Program-made: the position numbers and the translations under genes
In this document: piece after piece, positions 39,497 to 48,311 of the stretch
Numbering within the stretch: position 1 is the stretch's first letter
Layout of the letters: every line of letters begins with the position of its first letter
The notes under the pieces: model-generated
What the model saw: the letters and a program-made list of their open reading frames with translations, nothing else
Told to the model about the DNA's origin: nothing
The model's database searches: none
NCBI RefSeq assembly: GCF_000220505.1
Contig: NZ_AFPJ01000030.1
Span: 43,440-107,439 of the forward strand
DNA length: 64,000 bases
Reading direction: 5' to 3'
Source of the DNA: Microbulbifer agarilyticus S89
GTDB lineage: Bacteria > Pseudomonadota > Gammaproteobacteria > Pseudomonadales > Cellvibrionaceae

Positions 39497-40981
39497 TCAA
39501 AGTAAAAAGCGCTCGTGTGGCGGCATCGATTCTACAGAGCTAAAAATCAAAGACTTCATTCCCTGCATGAATGCCCGCAATTGTTTACTCGTCATGTTAC
39601 CCGCTGCAGGGTGATAATCTCCCGGATACACCCCTTGACCAATCAGCACCTGCAACCAGGCAGTTTCAGAAAACAAACTGCCAGGCTCGCTCACCATTTT
39701 CCCCGACACCCGGAACAACTCGACCTTTTTATGTAGTGACTCTGGCACATCCATGGCCGCACAGTCACGCCAAAATTTGCTATCAACGCGCTCGTTAAGC
39801 TTGTAATGCAAAATAATAAAGTCGCGCACAGCTTCAAGTTCGAGACGGCTCAACCGATTAAATTCTGCTACTTCTTCCTCGCATATCTTTTGATGCGGAA
39901 AGAAATTAATCAGCCGGGTCACACCCGTTTGAATCAGATGGATTGAAGTAGACTCCAACGGTTCGAGAAAACCACTTGAAAGGCCAATACTCACTACATT
40001 GCCGTGCCACTGTTTTTCTCGACACCCTGTTTCAAACGAGATAATTCGCGGCTCAGCCAATTGCTCACCAGGAAGGTTTTCAGTTAATGATGAGAGGGCC
40101 TGAGCATCATCCCAATAAGCACTGGAAAACACCAAGCCATTACCAGTTCGATGCTGCAGCGGAATCTGCCATTGCCACCCCACGTCATGTGCAATTGAGC
40201 GGGTATACGGAGGGATTGGAGCGATACCTTTACTAGGGACGGCTATCGCGCGATCACATGGAAGCCATTTACTCCAACTTGAATACTTAACTCCCAATGC
40301 CTTTTCTATCAATACTCCTGCAAAGCCCGAACAGTCAACAAAGAGATCGCCTTGGATCTCGCGCCCATCTTCTAGCCGTAAACTATCTAGGAAATCACTA
40401 CGCTCGGCTTTACGCACCACTCCGACTTTACCCTCAACCCGCTGCACACCGTTGGCTTCAGCACGACGTCGTAGCAACTTTGCATACAGTCCTGCATCGA
40501 AGTGATATGCATAGGAAACACCAGGAAGATTAGTGGCTGCGACTCTTTTCAGTGGTGAAAACTTGCCGGCAATCGCGGCTTGATAGTTCAAAGAATAATC
40601 CCAATAGTCACTGGTATCACCCTCGACTCGCGCGCGAGACCAGTAATGATGAAAATCGCAAAATGGGAAATTTTTACCGACAGGACCAAAGGCATGCATA
40701 TAGCCCTCACCCTGAACTCGCCAGCCCTCAAACATTATCCCGAGCTTTGCAGTGCCTTGAGTTTCCCGCAAGAAATCCTGCTCATTGATACCAAGCACTT
40801 GGTTCAACTGCTGTATCGGGGGGATCGTCGCTTCACCCACGCCAACAGTGCCGATCTGATCCGACTCGACCAAAGTGATAGAGATGTTTTCAGGAAGCGC
40901 CCGCTTCAATAACGCGGCAGTCATCCATCCCGCAGTTCCCCCACCCAGAATCACAACTTTGTTCACGCTGCCTGCTTTCAA
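39497..40981 (-). CDS. Flavin-dependent tryptophan-halogenase family protein
   Basis: 494 residues. The FADH2-dependent halogenase family adds Cl or Br to tryptophan or indoles. The FAD motif GGGTAGW is at 13-19, followed by VGVGEATIPP (47-56). K79 (GTAKLGIMF) is at the position of the catalytic lysine of PrnA/RebH, E340 lies in FLEPLESTSIH and the WxWxIP signature is at 269-274 (WQWQIP). All three halogenase hallmarks are thus kept. The start is TTG at 40981, preceded by GGAGG. Family members beside TonB receptors include the indole-brominating BrvH; whether they act in glycan metabolism is unknown. A terminator separates the gene from the receptor gene. Confidence 0.9.
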   Translation of the reverse strand: MKAGSVNKVVILGGGTAGWMTAALLKRALPENISITLVESDQIGTVGVGEATIPPIQQLNQVLGINEQDFLRETQGTAKLGIMFEGWRVQGEGYMHAFGPVGKNFPFCDFHHYWSRARVEGDTSDYWDYSLNYQAAIAGKFSPLKRVAATNLPGVSYAYHFDAGLYAKLLRRRAEANGVQRVEGKVGVVRKAERSDFLDSLRLEDGREIQGDLFVDCSGFAGVLIEKALGVKYSSWSKWLPCDRAIAVPSKGIAPIPPYTRSIAHDVGWQWQIPLQHRTGNGLVFSSAYWDDAQALSSLTENLPGEQLAEPRIISFETGCREKQWHGNVVSIGLSSGFLEPLESTSIHLIQTGVTRLINFFPHQKICEEEVAEFNRLSRLELEAVRDFIILHYKLNERVDSKFWRDCAAMDVPESLHKKVELFRVSGKMVSEPGSLFSETAWLQVLIGQGVYPGDYHPAAGNMTSKQLRAFMQGMKSLIFSSVESMPPHERFLL

Positions 40982-41078
40982 CGTTGCCTCCTATCGCGAA
41001 ACACGCCAGACACCCCGAGTCATCCATAGTTCAAGATAACCCTCAGACAATCCTGCGTCCATACACCTTTCCAAAGGC

Positions 41079-41108
41079 AAAAAAAAACCGGGTCAAAGAC
41101 CCGGTTTT
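41079..41108 (-). terminator. Terminator after the TonB-dependent receptor gene
   Basis: Stem AAAACCGGGTC (41084-41094) / GACCCGGTTTT (41098-41108), loop AAA, with a long A-run to the left that becomes a U-run in the leftward transcript. Confidence 0.9.
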
Positions 41109-41123
41109 CTCAGCCACTATGCC

Positions 41124-43793
41124 TTAGAAGCTCATACGAGCGCCCAAAACAAAACGGCGACCGTTTTCGTAAGCAGACATAATACGTCCACTATCGGTAT
41201 TGAACTCAACCAACTCTTCGTCAGTCAGGTTCACCGCTTCGAAAACAAGATCAATGTTGTCGGTAACAGCAGCAGAGATGCTGGCGTCCCACTGACCGTA
41301 AGAATCGTTCCAAAGCTCATCACCGTTGAAGTGGAGACCTTTGTACCACTCGGTACGGTAGTTATACATCAGGCGAGCACCCACCCAGTCGTTTTCATAG
41401 TAACCGGTCAGGTTGTACATGTGCTCGGATGCACCTTCAACAAGACCAGAGCCTACTTTGTCCGCCTCACGCTTCTGGTCAGACTTGGCATCGGTGTAGG
41501 TATAGTTCGCCTGAACACCAAAGCCATCGAAGTCGTGCTGCCAGCTCACTTCCAAACCAGTGGTAGTACCACCTTCACCAGCAATTTGCTGAGTAAAGGT
41601 TACATCAACCATCTCATCGGTCTGCTCGTTGTAACGTGCATCAACGGTTTCTTCACCGTAAATGTAGCTGTCAATATCCTTGTAGAAGAAGGTAGCGGCC
41701 AGCAAGGAAGCGTCCTGGTAGTACCACTCATAAGATGCGTCAAACTGGTTTGCCAGCATCGGCGGCAACATCGGGTTGCCCTTCTGACCAGTCGGGTTAG
41801 CCTGGTTCAAGGAGCCGTAGGTCTCGAAAGGAGACAGTGTGCTCTGGTTACGACGCGCCATTACACGGGCAGCACCCAGTTTCAGCTGAGTCTCATCGTC
41901 CAATTCGTAGATGAAGTTAGCGCTAGGAAGTACCTCGCTGTAGTTGTTATCCACAACTACCCAGTCCAGCTCAGCTGGTGCCAGCCAGTCGCGATCAACA
42001 GTGTAGAAGCCCCAGGAAGGAGAGGCACCGTCCAGCCACTGGTAACCGCCAGAAGCCTGCTTGGTATCAACGTAGCGCAGACCGACGTTACCGCGGAAGC
42101 TTTCACCTTCGAAATCACCCTGAACATAGAATGCAGTAATTTCTTCGCCAACCGCCCAGTTCTGAGCCAGCTCCAGAGAGCGAGCGTAATCAGCAGGCAC
42201 ACCGTTCAGACCAACAAATGCCATTTCTTCCATTGCAGCACGGTTCTGCTCAATTTGACTCAGCAGGCTGCCGGAAGCAGGAGCATCAACGTTAACAGTG
42301 CCATTCGCATTCAGACCACAATCTGCCAGAGTCGGGCATGTATCGAAGATGTACTGCAGGTATACAGGCCAGCCCGGTGCAAGACTCGCATCGTCCAGAG
42401 TATTAGGACCATGCCAGCTATACACGGTACGCTCTTGCGCACGCTCTGCGTCGCGGAACTTCAGACCAGTTTTGATGTTGGTAAATACGGACAGCTCGAC
42501 CGGAATATCGAGATCCAGCTGTGCGTAGGACTCTTCGTCGGTAGTCGGACGCTCACCACCCCAAATCCAACCAGCACCAAAGGCGGCCGCATCGGTGGTT
42601 TCTGGAGAAGTATTTACTTCACGGCTGTTCAGGTCGTAAGTGTAGTTAGCGGTACCGGTCACGTATTCCCAAGAGGTCTCACGGTAAGTACCACCAGACG
42701 CTTCTGTCTTACCGATAACACCAGTAAGGGAGAATGCGTCAGTTTCGTAGTCCACGGACAAGTCGTAGGATTCAGTCTTGGTGCTGGATACGCGGTTAAT
42801 GAAATCCAGGAAAATTGCACCAGTGTTGTCAGTTACCGCGGAAGAAGTAACGTTGCCACCGGCAATTCCACTGTTGGCGATGATCGCGTCGCGCGTGTTG
42901 TTCGGCAGCAACAGGAAGTTCTGGTTCTGGTTATCCGCGTCCATTTCAGAGGACAGCGCATTAAAGGTGAAGGTCAGCTCTTCAGTCGGAGCGGCTTGCG
43001 CGGACAGGAAGAAGGTTTCACGCTCACGCGCCTGTTCGAACTTAGCGATACCAATATGGCTAGGTACGCTGTAGTCATCTGCGTCAGACTCGTTCCAGCC
43101 GAGTACCTCTAGGCCTTCACGCTGCATGGTGCGGTCTTGCTTCACAGCAGATACCAAAACACCAAAGGTTTCAGAATCATTCTTCCAAGAGTACTGTGCA
43201 GCCAGCTGCGGATCATTTTCGCCGGACTTGTCGGAGTACTGACTCTCGACCGCAAGATTGATGGTGTTTGCCTCAAGATCCAGCGGACGGCGAGTCTTAA
43301 CAATAACGGTACCACCGATAGAACCTTCATCGATGGAAGCTACCGGAGATTTATATACTTCCACTCCGCCAATCAGGGTAGAAGGCAACAGCGTGTAGTT
43401 AAAGCTACGAGCGGGATCATCTAGAATGAACCAGTCTGCGGTAGCAACTGTTTGACCGTTGAGCAGGGTGCGGTTCAGGTCGGGGCCCGCACCACGAATG
43501 CTGATTTTTTCGCCTTCACCAAACTCGCGACTTACCGCCAGACCTGGTACACGAGACAGAGATTCTGCGACGTTTTTGTCGGGGAACTTACCGACATCTT
43601 CCGCAGAGATAGCATCAACGATGGCATTAGCATCGCGTTTGGTGCTCAGAGCATCCTGCAAAGATGCACGAATACCCGTAACAGTTACTTCTTCGAGAGC
43701 TTCAGTTTGCTGAGCTACTGCCAGAGGAGCCATCAGGCCTCCGCTGAGTACAGCCGCACTGATAGAGATAGCGAGTTTATTGCGCTTAAGCAT
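41124..43793 (-). CDS. TonB-dependent receptor, probably for amino-sugar oligosaccharides
   Basis: 889 residues: signal peptide (1-28, ending PLAVAQ), TonB-box-like region with EEVTVTGIRASLQDAL, plug domain (about 45-165, with SRVPGLAVSREFGEGEKISIRG split at 83-104) and an outer membrane beta-barrel ending in the aromatic FVLGARMSF. It imports substrates across the outer membrane with TonB energy. A role in GlcNAc or chitooligosaccharide uptake is inferred from two operators upstream that match those of pgi and nagK. It has GGAAGGGG before the ATG. In the same family as the carbohydrate receptors that begin with TGIRxSL. No surface glycan-binding lipoprotein gene follows. Confidence 0.92.
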   Translation of the reverse strand: MLKRNKLAISISAAVLSGGLMAPLAVAQQTEALEEVTVTGIRASLQDALSTKRDANAIVDAISAEDVGKFPDKNVAESLSRVPGLAVSREFGEGEKISIRGAGPDLNRTLLNGQTVATADWFILDDPARSFNYTLLPSTLIGGVEVYKSPVASIDEGSIGGTVIVKTRRPLDLEANTINLAVESQYSDKSGENDPQLAAQYSWKNDSETFGVLVSAVKQDRTMQREGLEVLGWNESDADDYSVPSHIGIAKFEQARERETFFLSAQAAPTEELTFTFNALSSEMDADNQNQNFLLLPNNTRDAIIANSGIAGGNVTSSAVTDNTGAIFLDFINRVSSTKTESYDLSVDYETDAFSLTGVIGKTEASGGTYRETSWEYVTGTANYTYDLNSREVNTSPETTDAAAFGAGWIWGGERPTTDEESYAQLDLDIPVELSVFTNIKTGLKFRDAERAQERTVYSWHGPNTLDDASLAPGWPVYLQYIFDTCPTLADCGLNANGTVNVDAPASGSLLSQIEQNRAAMEEMAFVGLNGVPADYARSLELAQNWAVGEEITAFYVQGDFEGESFRGNVGLRYVDTKQASGGYQWLDGASPSWGFYTVDRDWLAPAELDWVVVDNNYSEVLPSANFIYELDDETQLKLGAARVMARRNQSTLSPFETYGSLNQANPTGQKGNPMLPPMLANQFDASYEWYYQDASLLAATFFYKDIDSYIYGEETVDARYNEQTDEMVDVTFTQQIAGEGGTTTGLEVSWQHDFDGFGVQANYTYTDAKSDQKREADKVGSGLVEGASEHMYNLTGYYENDWVGARLMYNYRTEWYKGLHFNGDELWNDSYGQWDASISAAVTDNIDLVFEAVNLTDEELVEFNTDSGRIMSAYENGRRFVLGARMSF

Positions 43794-43862
43794 CGATTTC
43801 CCCTTCCTTTTTTATTTATATAAAGGTTTGGTTAGAAATTTTTTATTCACCTTGTACCGCCA

Positions 43863-43880
43863 AATGATAGCGCTGTCATT
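43863..43880. promoter_or_regulatory. NagR-like operator, receptor promoter, gene-proximal copy
   Basis: AATGATAGCGCTGTCATT, a near-perfect palindrome with central CG typical of LacI-family operators. It lies about 70 bases before the receptor start and overlaps the proposed -35 box. Confidence 0.8.
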
Positions 43881-43887
43881 TGATAGC

Positions 43888-43905
43888 TGTGATAGCGCTG
43901 TCATT
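43888..43905. promoter_or_regulatory. NagR-like operator, receptor promoter, distal copy
   Basis: TGTGATAGCGCTGTCATT, the same core as the neighbouring site. The two centres are 25 bases apart, so two repressor dimers could bind next to each other. Confidence 0.72.
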
Positions 43906-44088
43906 CTCACGATCGACAATACACACTCTGTGAAGAAAAAGCTACTGCCCTGAAGGGAAAAAATCTGGGTAATTGCTGTATTTCTGTACTCCCAATCTGC
44001 CACTTGGTACAGATCAAAGAGCCATTTACTCAAGCTCCGGCCCAGAACAGTACAAAATTCATACAACTGCAGGCAAAAACCTACATAC

Positions 44089-44114
44089 AAAAAACCCCGG
44101 CAAGGCCGGGGTTT
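44089..44114 (-). terminator. Terminator after pyk
   Basis: Stem AAACCCCGGC (44092-44101) / GCCGGGGTTT (44105-44114), loop AAG, with A-run at 44089-44094 giving a U-run in the leftward transcript. Confidence 0.92.
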
Positions 44115-44138
44115 CCAAACATCAGCGTGATCTCAACT

Positions 44139-45575
44139 CTACTCGATTTCCTTAATGCGCATAGAGCTGGTTCCGCCGCCCATGTTCAGGCGCTCGCCCT
44201 GGGTAATCAGGATACGCTGGCCTTTTTCCAGATCGATCCGCGAGCTCAGCACCTCAACGATCGCGTCGGTCAGATGGCCGAGCGGCACCGAAGCTGGGTC
44301 AAACTCGATCGGCTCGACACCACGTAGCAGTACCAGCTGACGGGCAACACGCGAGTGACGGGTCATGGCAAAGATTGGCAGCTGGCTGGTGGCACGCGAC
44401 ATAATCCGCGGTGTACGACCGGACTCGGTCAGCGCCGCAACTGCACACAGGTTCTCAACCCGCGCCGCAGACTCAATTGCCGCCTGCGCAATCACGGTAT
44501 CGATAGTCTCGGAGGAAGAGCGATCTGCAGCTGGCCTGGAGGTAGTACCCAGATACTGCTCCGCGCCCACAACCACTTCCGCCATGGATTCGACGGCCGC
44601 TACCGGGAAGTCGCCTGCTGCGGTTTCCGCAGACAGCATTACCGCGTCGGTGCCGTCCAGAACCGCATTGGCCACATCCATTACCTCGGCGCGGGTCGGG
44701 GTCGGATTGGTAATCATGGACTCCATCATTTGAGTCGCGGTAATGACGCCGCGATTCAGTTCGTTGGCGCGGTTGATCAGTTTCTTCTGCACACCAACCA
44801 GGGCCGCATCACCAATCTCCACACCCAGGTCACCACGGGCCACCATGATCACATCCGATGCCAGGATGATACCGTCCATCTGCTCGTCATTGTTGACCGC
44901 TTCGGCACGTTCCACCTTGGCGACGATCGCGGCATTGCTACCCGCTTCACGCATCGCCTTGCGGGCAATCTCCAGGTCTTCGCCACTCCGCGGGAAGCTC
45001 ACAGCGAGGAAATCCACATCCAACTCAGCGGCGAGCTTGATATCACCGTAGTCTTTTTCGGTAAGGGCTGGTGCGGACAGACCACCACCAAGCAGGTTGA
45101 TGCCCTTGTTATTGGACAATTTACCGCCCTGCAGCACTCGACAGAAAAGCTTGCTATTGGTGCCACCGGTCACTTCCAGGCGGATCTTGCCGTCATCCAG
45201 CAACAGGATATTACCGGGCTTACAGTCTGCGATCAGTGAGGGGTAGTCCACGCCAACGCGCTGCTGGTTGCCACCCTCTTTCGGGCAGTCGGCGTCCAGC
45301 GTAAATTCCGCGTTGTTTTCAAGAAAGATGCTGCCTTCCGCAAAACGCGCAATTCGAATCTTGGGGCCCTGCAAGTCGCCCAGTACGGCAACCAGTTTGT
45401 TTTGCTCTGCAGCGGCGCGACGCACCTCTTCCACACGCTTGCGATGGTCATCGGCACTACCGTGGGAAAAGTTCAGGCGCACGACGTTGACTCCAGCGCG
45501 GATAATCTCGTCAATTACGCGCGGCTTGTCAGTGCCCGGGCCGAGTGTGGCAACAATTTTTGTATGGCGAATCAT
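44139..45575 (-). CDS. pyk: Pyruvate kinase
   Basis: 478 residues. It turns phosphoenolpyruvate and ADP into pyruvate and ATP. IRHTKIVATLGPGTDKP and VRLNFSHGS at the N-terminus carry the nucleotide and substrate residues; GDLQGPKIRI follows near 66. The pyruvate kinase signature IIVAKVERAE-like segment AAIVAKVERAEAVNN (near 214) contains the catalytic lysine, and MVARGDLGVEIG is near 244. The C-terminal regulatory domain (about 350-478) is complete. It is the last gene of the leftward pgi-edd-zwf-pgl-eda-gap-pyk set and ends at a strong terminator; 162 bases with hairpins lie before it. Confidence 0.97.
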   Translation of the reverse strand: MIRHTKIVATLGPGTDKPRVIDEIIRAGVNVVRLNFSHGSADDHRKRVEEVRRAAAEQNKLVAVLGDLQGPKIRIARFAEGSIFLENNAEFTLDADCPKEGGNQQRVGVDYPSLIADCKPGNILLLDDGKIRLEVTGGTNSKLFCRVLQGGKLSNNKGINLLGGGLSAPALTEKDYGDIKLAAELDVDFLAVSFPRSGEDLEIARKAMREAGSNAAIVAKVERAEAVNNDEQMDGIILASDVIMVARGDLGVEIGDAALVGVQKKLINRANELNRGVITATQMMESMITNPTPTRAEVMDVANAVLDGTDAVMLSAETAAGDFPVAAVESMAEVVVGAEQYLGTTSRPAADRSSSETIDTVIAQAAIESAARVENLCAVAALTESGRTPRIMSRATSQLPIFAMTRHSRVARQLVLLRGVEPIEFDPASVPLGHLTDAIVEVLSSRIDLEKGQRILITQGERLNMGGGTSSMRIKEIE

Positions 45576-45624
45576 AGTGGTGATTTTTGTGTTTGAGTGT
45601 GAAGTGAGACCAATTCATTGAAGT

Positions 45625-45709
45625 CGCAGTCGCCGTTGACTGCGCACCCTGCTAAATAACCGCTAGCAGGGTCAAAATAAGCCCGGGCGAGTCTTGCACG
45701 CACCCGGGC
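45625..45709 (-). promoter_or_regulatory. Three successive hairpins between gap and pyk
   Basis: In leftward reading order: CCCGGGC-type stem (45681-45687 with 45703-45709) followed by TTATTTT, a second stem TAGCAGGGT / ACCCTGCTA (45646-45654 with 45664-45672), and a third GCAGTC / GACTGC (45625-45643). They could terminate part of the gap transcription or protect the gap mRNA. Confidence 0.5.
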
Positions 45710-45737
45710 TGGATAACGAAACGTTATCAGGCTGTTA

Positions 45738-46751
45738 TTACAGACCTTGCGCTTTGGCCATGGCCAGGCTGGTGTCGAGCATACGGTGAGAGAAACCCCA
45801 CTCGTTGTCATACCAGGACATCACCTTCACCAGATTTCCGTTCACACGGGTATGGTTGGCGTCGAAGTGGCTGGAAGCTGCAGTGTGGTTAAAATCCACT
45901 GAAACCAGCGGCTTATCGCAGTAAGACAGCACACCACCTTTCATGGTGCCGGCAGCATCCTGCAGAATCGCGTTGATTTCGTCTGCGGTCGTTTCGCGGC
46001 TAGCAATAAACTGGCAGTCGACCAGGGACACATTGTTCACCGGTACACGCACTGCCATACCATCCAGTTTGCCCTGTAGTTCCGGCAGCACCAGACCTAC
46101 CGCGGCGGCCGCGCCAGTCTTGGTCGGAATCATGTTGTCTGCAGCGGCGCGTGCACGATAGATATCTTTGTGCACCGCGTCCTGGGTATTCTGGTCGTTG
46201 GTGTAGGCATGTACGGTGGTCATAAAGCCACGCTCAATACCAATCGCTTCGTTCAGTACCTTGGCAACAGGTGCCAGGCAATTGGTGGTACAGGAAGCGT
46301 TGGACACAACTTTGTGCTCCGCGGTCAACTTGTCGTCGTTTACGCCGTACACCACGGTCAGGTCCGCGTCCTTGGAAGGAGCCGAGATCAACACCGCTTT
46401 TGCGCCCGCTTCCATGTGCTTGGAGGCGGCGGCTTTGTCGGTGAACAGGCCGGTACACTCGAGTACCAGATCCACTTCCAGCTCTGCCCATGGTAAGGCA
46501 GCAGGATCACGCTCCTGGCAAACTTTTACCGTATCACCACCAATAACCAGGTTCTCACCATCAACGACAACTTCGGTATTAAAGCGGCCATGCACGGTAT
46601 CGAAACGCGTCAGGTGGGCGTTGGCTTCCACCGGTGCCAGGTCGTTAATCGCGACCAGTTGAACACGGTCGTTATAGCCAGACTCGTAAATTGCACGAGT
46701 GACATTACGGCCAATACGTCCGTATCCGTTAATAGCAATTCTGAGTTTCAT
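45738..46751 (-). CDS. gap: Glyceraldehyde-3-phosphate dehydrogenase, type I (catabolic Gap-1 type)
   Basis: 337 residues. It oxidises and phosphorylates glyceraldehyde-3-P. The NAD site is [11 protein letters not shown] (7-17), the catalytic cysteine is C154 in SNASCTTNC, and H181 in [10 protein letters not shown] is its partner. The ending [15 protein letters not shown] is typical. Compared from memory it is closer to the Pseudomonas Gap-1 enzyme beside edd than to Epd (erythrose-4-P dehydrogenase), though [11 protein letters not shown] has some Epd flavour. It sits after eda, whose reaction delivers its substrate. An AAGGGTG ribosome site precedes the ATG. Confidence 0.94.
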   Translation of the reverse strand: MKLRIAINGYGRIGRNVTRAIYESGYNDRVQLVAINDLAPVEANAHLTRFDTVHGRFNTEVVVDGENLVIGGDTVKVCQERDPAALPWAELEVDLVLECTGLFTDKAAASKHMEAGAKAVLISAPSKDADLTVVYGVNDDKLTAEHKVVSNASCTTNCLAPVAKVLNEAIGIERGFMTTVHAYTNDQNTQDAVHKDIYRARAAADNMIPTKTGAAAAVGLVLPELQGKLDGMAVRVPVNNVSLVDCQFIASRETTADEINAILQDAAGTMKGGVLSYCDKPLVSVDFNHTAASSHFDANHTRVNGNLVKVMSWYDNEWGFSHRMLDTSLAMAKAQGL

Positions 46752-46865
46752 ATCGCTACACCCTTTGTCTTGTAAAGTTTATGAATTTTCTATCGCGACG
46801 CTGAGTGCAAATCCCCCCCAGCGCTTTACCTCAATGCAGGACTTCTCAAGTCCGCTCAGGCTAAA

Positions 46866-47495
46866 TCAGCCTTTTAACTGGGAGGCCTCTTTCGCGAGAC
46901 GCGTGATCTCGGCCCAGTTCTTTTCAGCTACCAGTTTCGGGGCTGCCATCCAGGAGCCACCAACACAAACGACGTTGGACAGGTTCAGGTAGTCCATTGC
47001 ATTCTTTGGCCCAATGCCGCCGGTGGGGCAAAACTTAACCTGGCCCAACGGGCCACCGATGGACTTCAACATCGGCACACCACCGGCCGCTTCCGCCGGG
47101 AAGAATTTCTGGTAGCCATAGCCACGCTCCAGCAAGCGCATCACGTCTGAAGGATTAGCGGCGCCCGGCAACATAGGCACGGGGACATCGGCAGCGGCAT
47201 CCAGTAAAGACTCAGTGGCACCCGGGCTCACCATAAAGGTCGCGCCAGCGTCCACGGAGCGACGAATGTCCCCTGCATTCAATACGGTGCCGGTTCCCAC
47301 GTGGGCATCCGGCAGATGCTTGGCGATTTCTTCTACCGCCGCCAGTGCCGCTTCCGTACGCAGAGTAACTTCCAGCACGTTCAAGCCGCCCTCTACAAGC
47401 GCCTGAGCAAGCGGCAGTGCATCGCTCACCTTGTCGATCACGATTACCGGCACTACGCCAGCCTGTTCCAGTACGGGTACAAGAGTCTCTTGCAT
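46866..47495 (-). CDS. eda: KDPG/KHG aldolase
   Basis: 209 residues. It splits 2-keto-3-deoxy-6-phosphogluconate into pyruvate and glyceraldehyde-3-P, the last Entner-Doudoroff step. The Schiff-base lysine is K130 in QKFFPAE, the catalytic glutamate E42 in LEVTLRT, and the phosphate loop is KFCPTGGIGP. I chose ATG 47495, with AGGA seven bases upstream, over TTG 47501. It comes between pgl and gap in the leftward set. Confidence 0.97.
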   Translation of the reverse strand: MQETLVPVLEQAGVVPVIVIDKVSDALPLAQALVEGGLNVLEVTLRTEAALAAVEEIAKHLPDAHVGTGTVLNAGDIRRSVDAGATFMVSPGATESLLDAAADVPVPMLPGAANPSDVMRLLERGYGYQKFFPAEAAGGVPMLKSIGGPLGQVKFCPTGGIGPKNAMDYLNLSNVVCVGGSWMAAPKLVAEKNWAEITRLAKEASQLKG

Positions 47496-47554
47496 GGTCA
47501 ATTCCTAAAACTCGCCTAATTCGTTGTTATTTAAATGGCCAGAGGCCCGCTACA

Positions 47555-48265
47555 TTAAGGTGCCCAGTACACAGTGACCGGTTTCGATCCCTGCTTGAGA
47601 ATGCTGCGCACTGGCATTTCCAGCACGTCATCGCCCAGCAGTGCCTGGCGATATACTTTCAGCTTCTCTTCCCCCGAAATCAGCAGCTTGATTTCCTTTG
47701 CCTGCAGAATTGCCGCAAGGGTCAGTGTCATCCGCTCGGTGTGCACCCCCGTGACTGCGCTTTGCTTGGCCGTGATGGCTTTACACAGCTTGTCGCTTTG
47801 CGGGTCGAGCGCCTCTTCCAGGCCCTGCGCATAGGGAAAGAAAGAGGCGGTGTGCCCATCATTCCCCATCCCCAGCACACACACGTCAAAAGGACGCGGC
47901 AACTCTTGGAAGGTGCGTTCACAATCTGCCTCGCCCTCCGCAGGCGTGGCCGCGGCATTTTTCATGCCCAGGCACGGGGCCTTGGCGGCTTCGTTCTGCA
48001 GCAAGGTATTTGAGATAAAAGCCAGGTTGCTGCCCGCTTCATCTTTTTCGACCCAGCGCTCATCCACCAGCGCGACATTGACCTGCTCCCACGGCAGTGG
48101 GCGACGGGACAGTTCGCGGTAGACCGGCTCGGGCGAGCTACCGCCACTCACCAGGAAGGTCGCCTGACCATTCGCTTTAATGCCTTCATGCAGCGCCGCT
48201 GCACACTCATTGGCAAGCGCCAATGTCAGGCGCTCTCTATCTGCAAAAAACTTTTCTTCAACCAT
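47555..48265 (-). CDS. pgl: 6-phosphogluconolactonase (DevB type)
   Basis: 236 residues. It hydrolyses 6-phosphogluconolactone from Zwf to 6-phosphogluconate. Family motifs are FLVSGGSSPEPVYRELS (near 37), VALVDERWVEKDEAGSN (near 64) and VCVLGMGNDGHTASFFP (near 127). The zwf-pgl-eda order is common in pseudomonads and relatives. The gene follows zwf by 46 bases and precedes eda by about 60. Confidence 0.95.
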   Translation of the reverse strand: MVEEKFFADRERLTLALANECAAALHEGIKANGQATFLVSGGSSPEPVYRELSRRPLPWEQVNVALVDERWVEKDEAGSNLAFISNTLLQNEAAKAPCLGMKNAAATPAEGEADCERTFQELPRPFDVCVLGMGNDGHTASFFPYAQGLEEALDPQSDKLCKAITAKQSAVTGVHTERMTLTLAAILQAKEIKLLISGEEKLKVYRQALLGDDVLEMPVRSILKQGSKPVTVYWAP

Positions 48266-48311
48266 GTCTTGTGACCGATTTTGAAATGAATACTTTCACT
48301 GAAGATGTTGA

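Larger units (their letters stand above)
43794..44138. promoter_or_regulatory. Region between the receptor gene and pyk, with receptor promoter
   Basis: 345 bases. The left half holds the receptor promoter with two operators; on the minus strand ATGACA of the operator nearer the gene is followed after 17 bases by TACAAG, a plausible -35/-10 pair. The right half holds the pyk terminator. The middle (43910-44085) contains nothing I can identify. Confidence 0.5.

Noticed and set aside
41331-43112. Open frame of nearly 600 codons antisense to the TonB-dependent receptor gene
   Set aside because: It mirrors the receptor codons, has no ribosome site and no recognisable domain, and would cover the middle of a well-supported gene.
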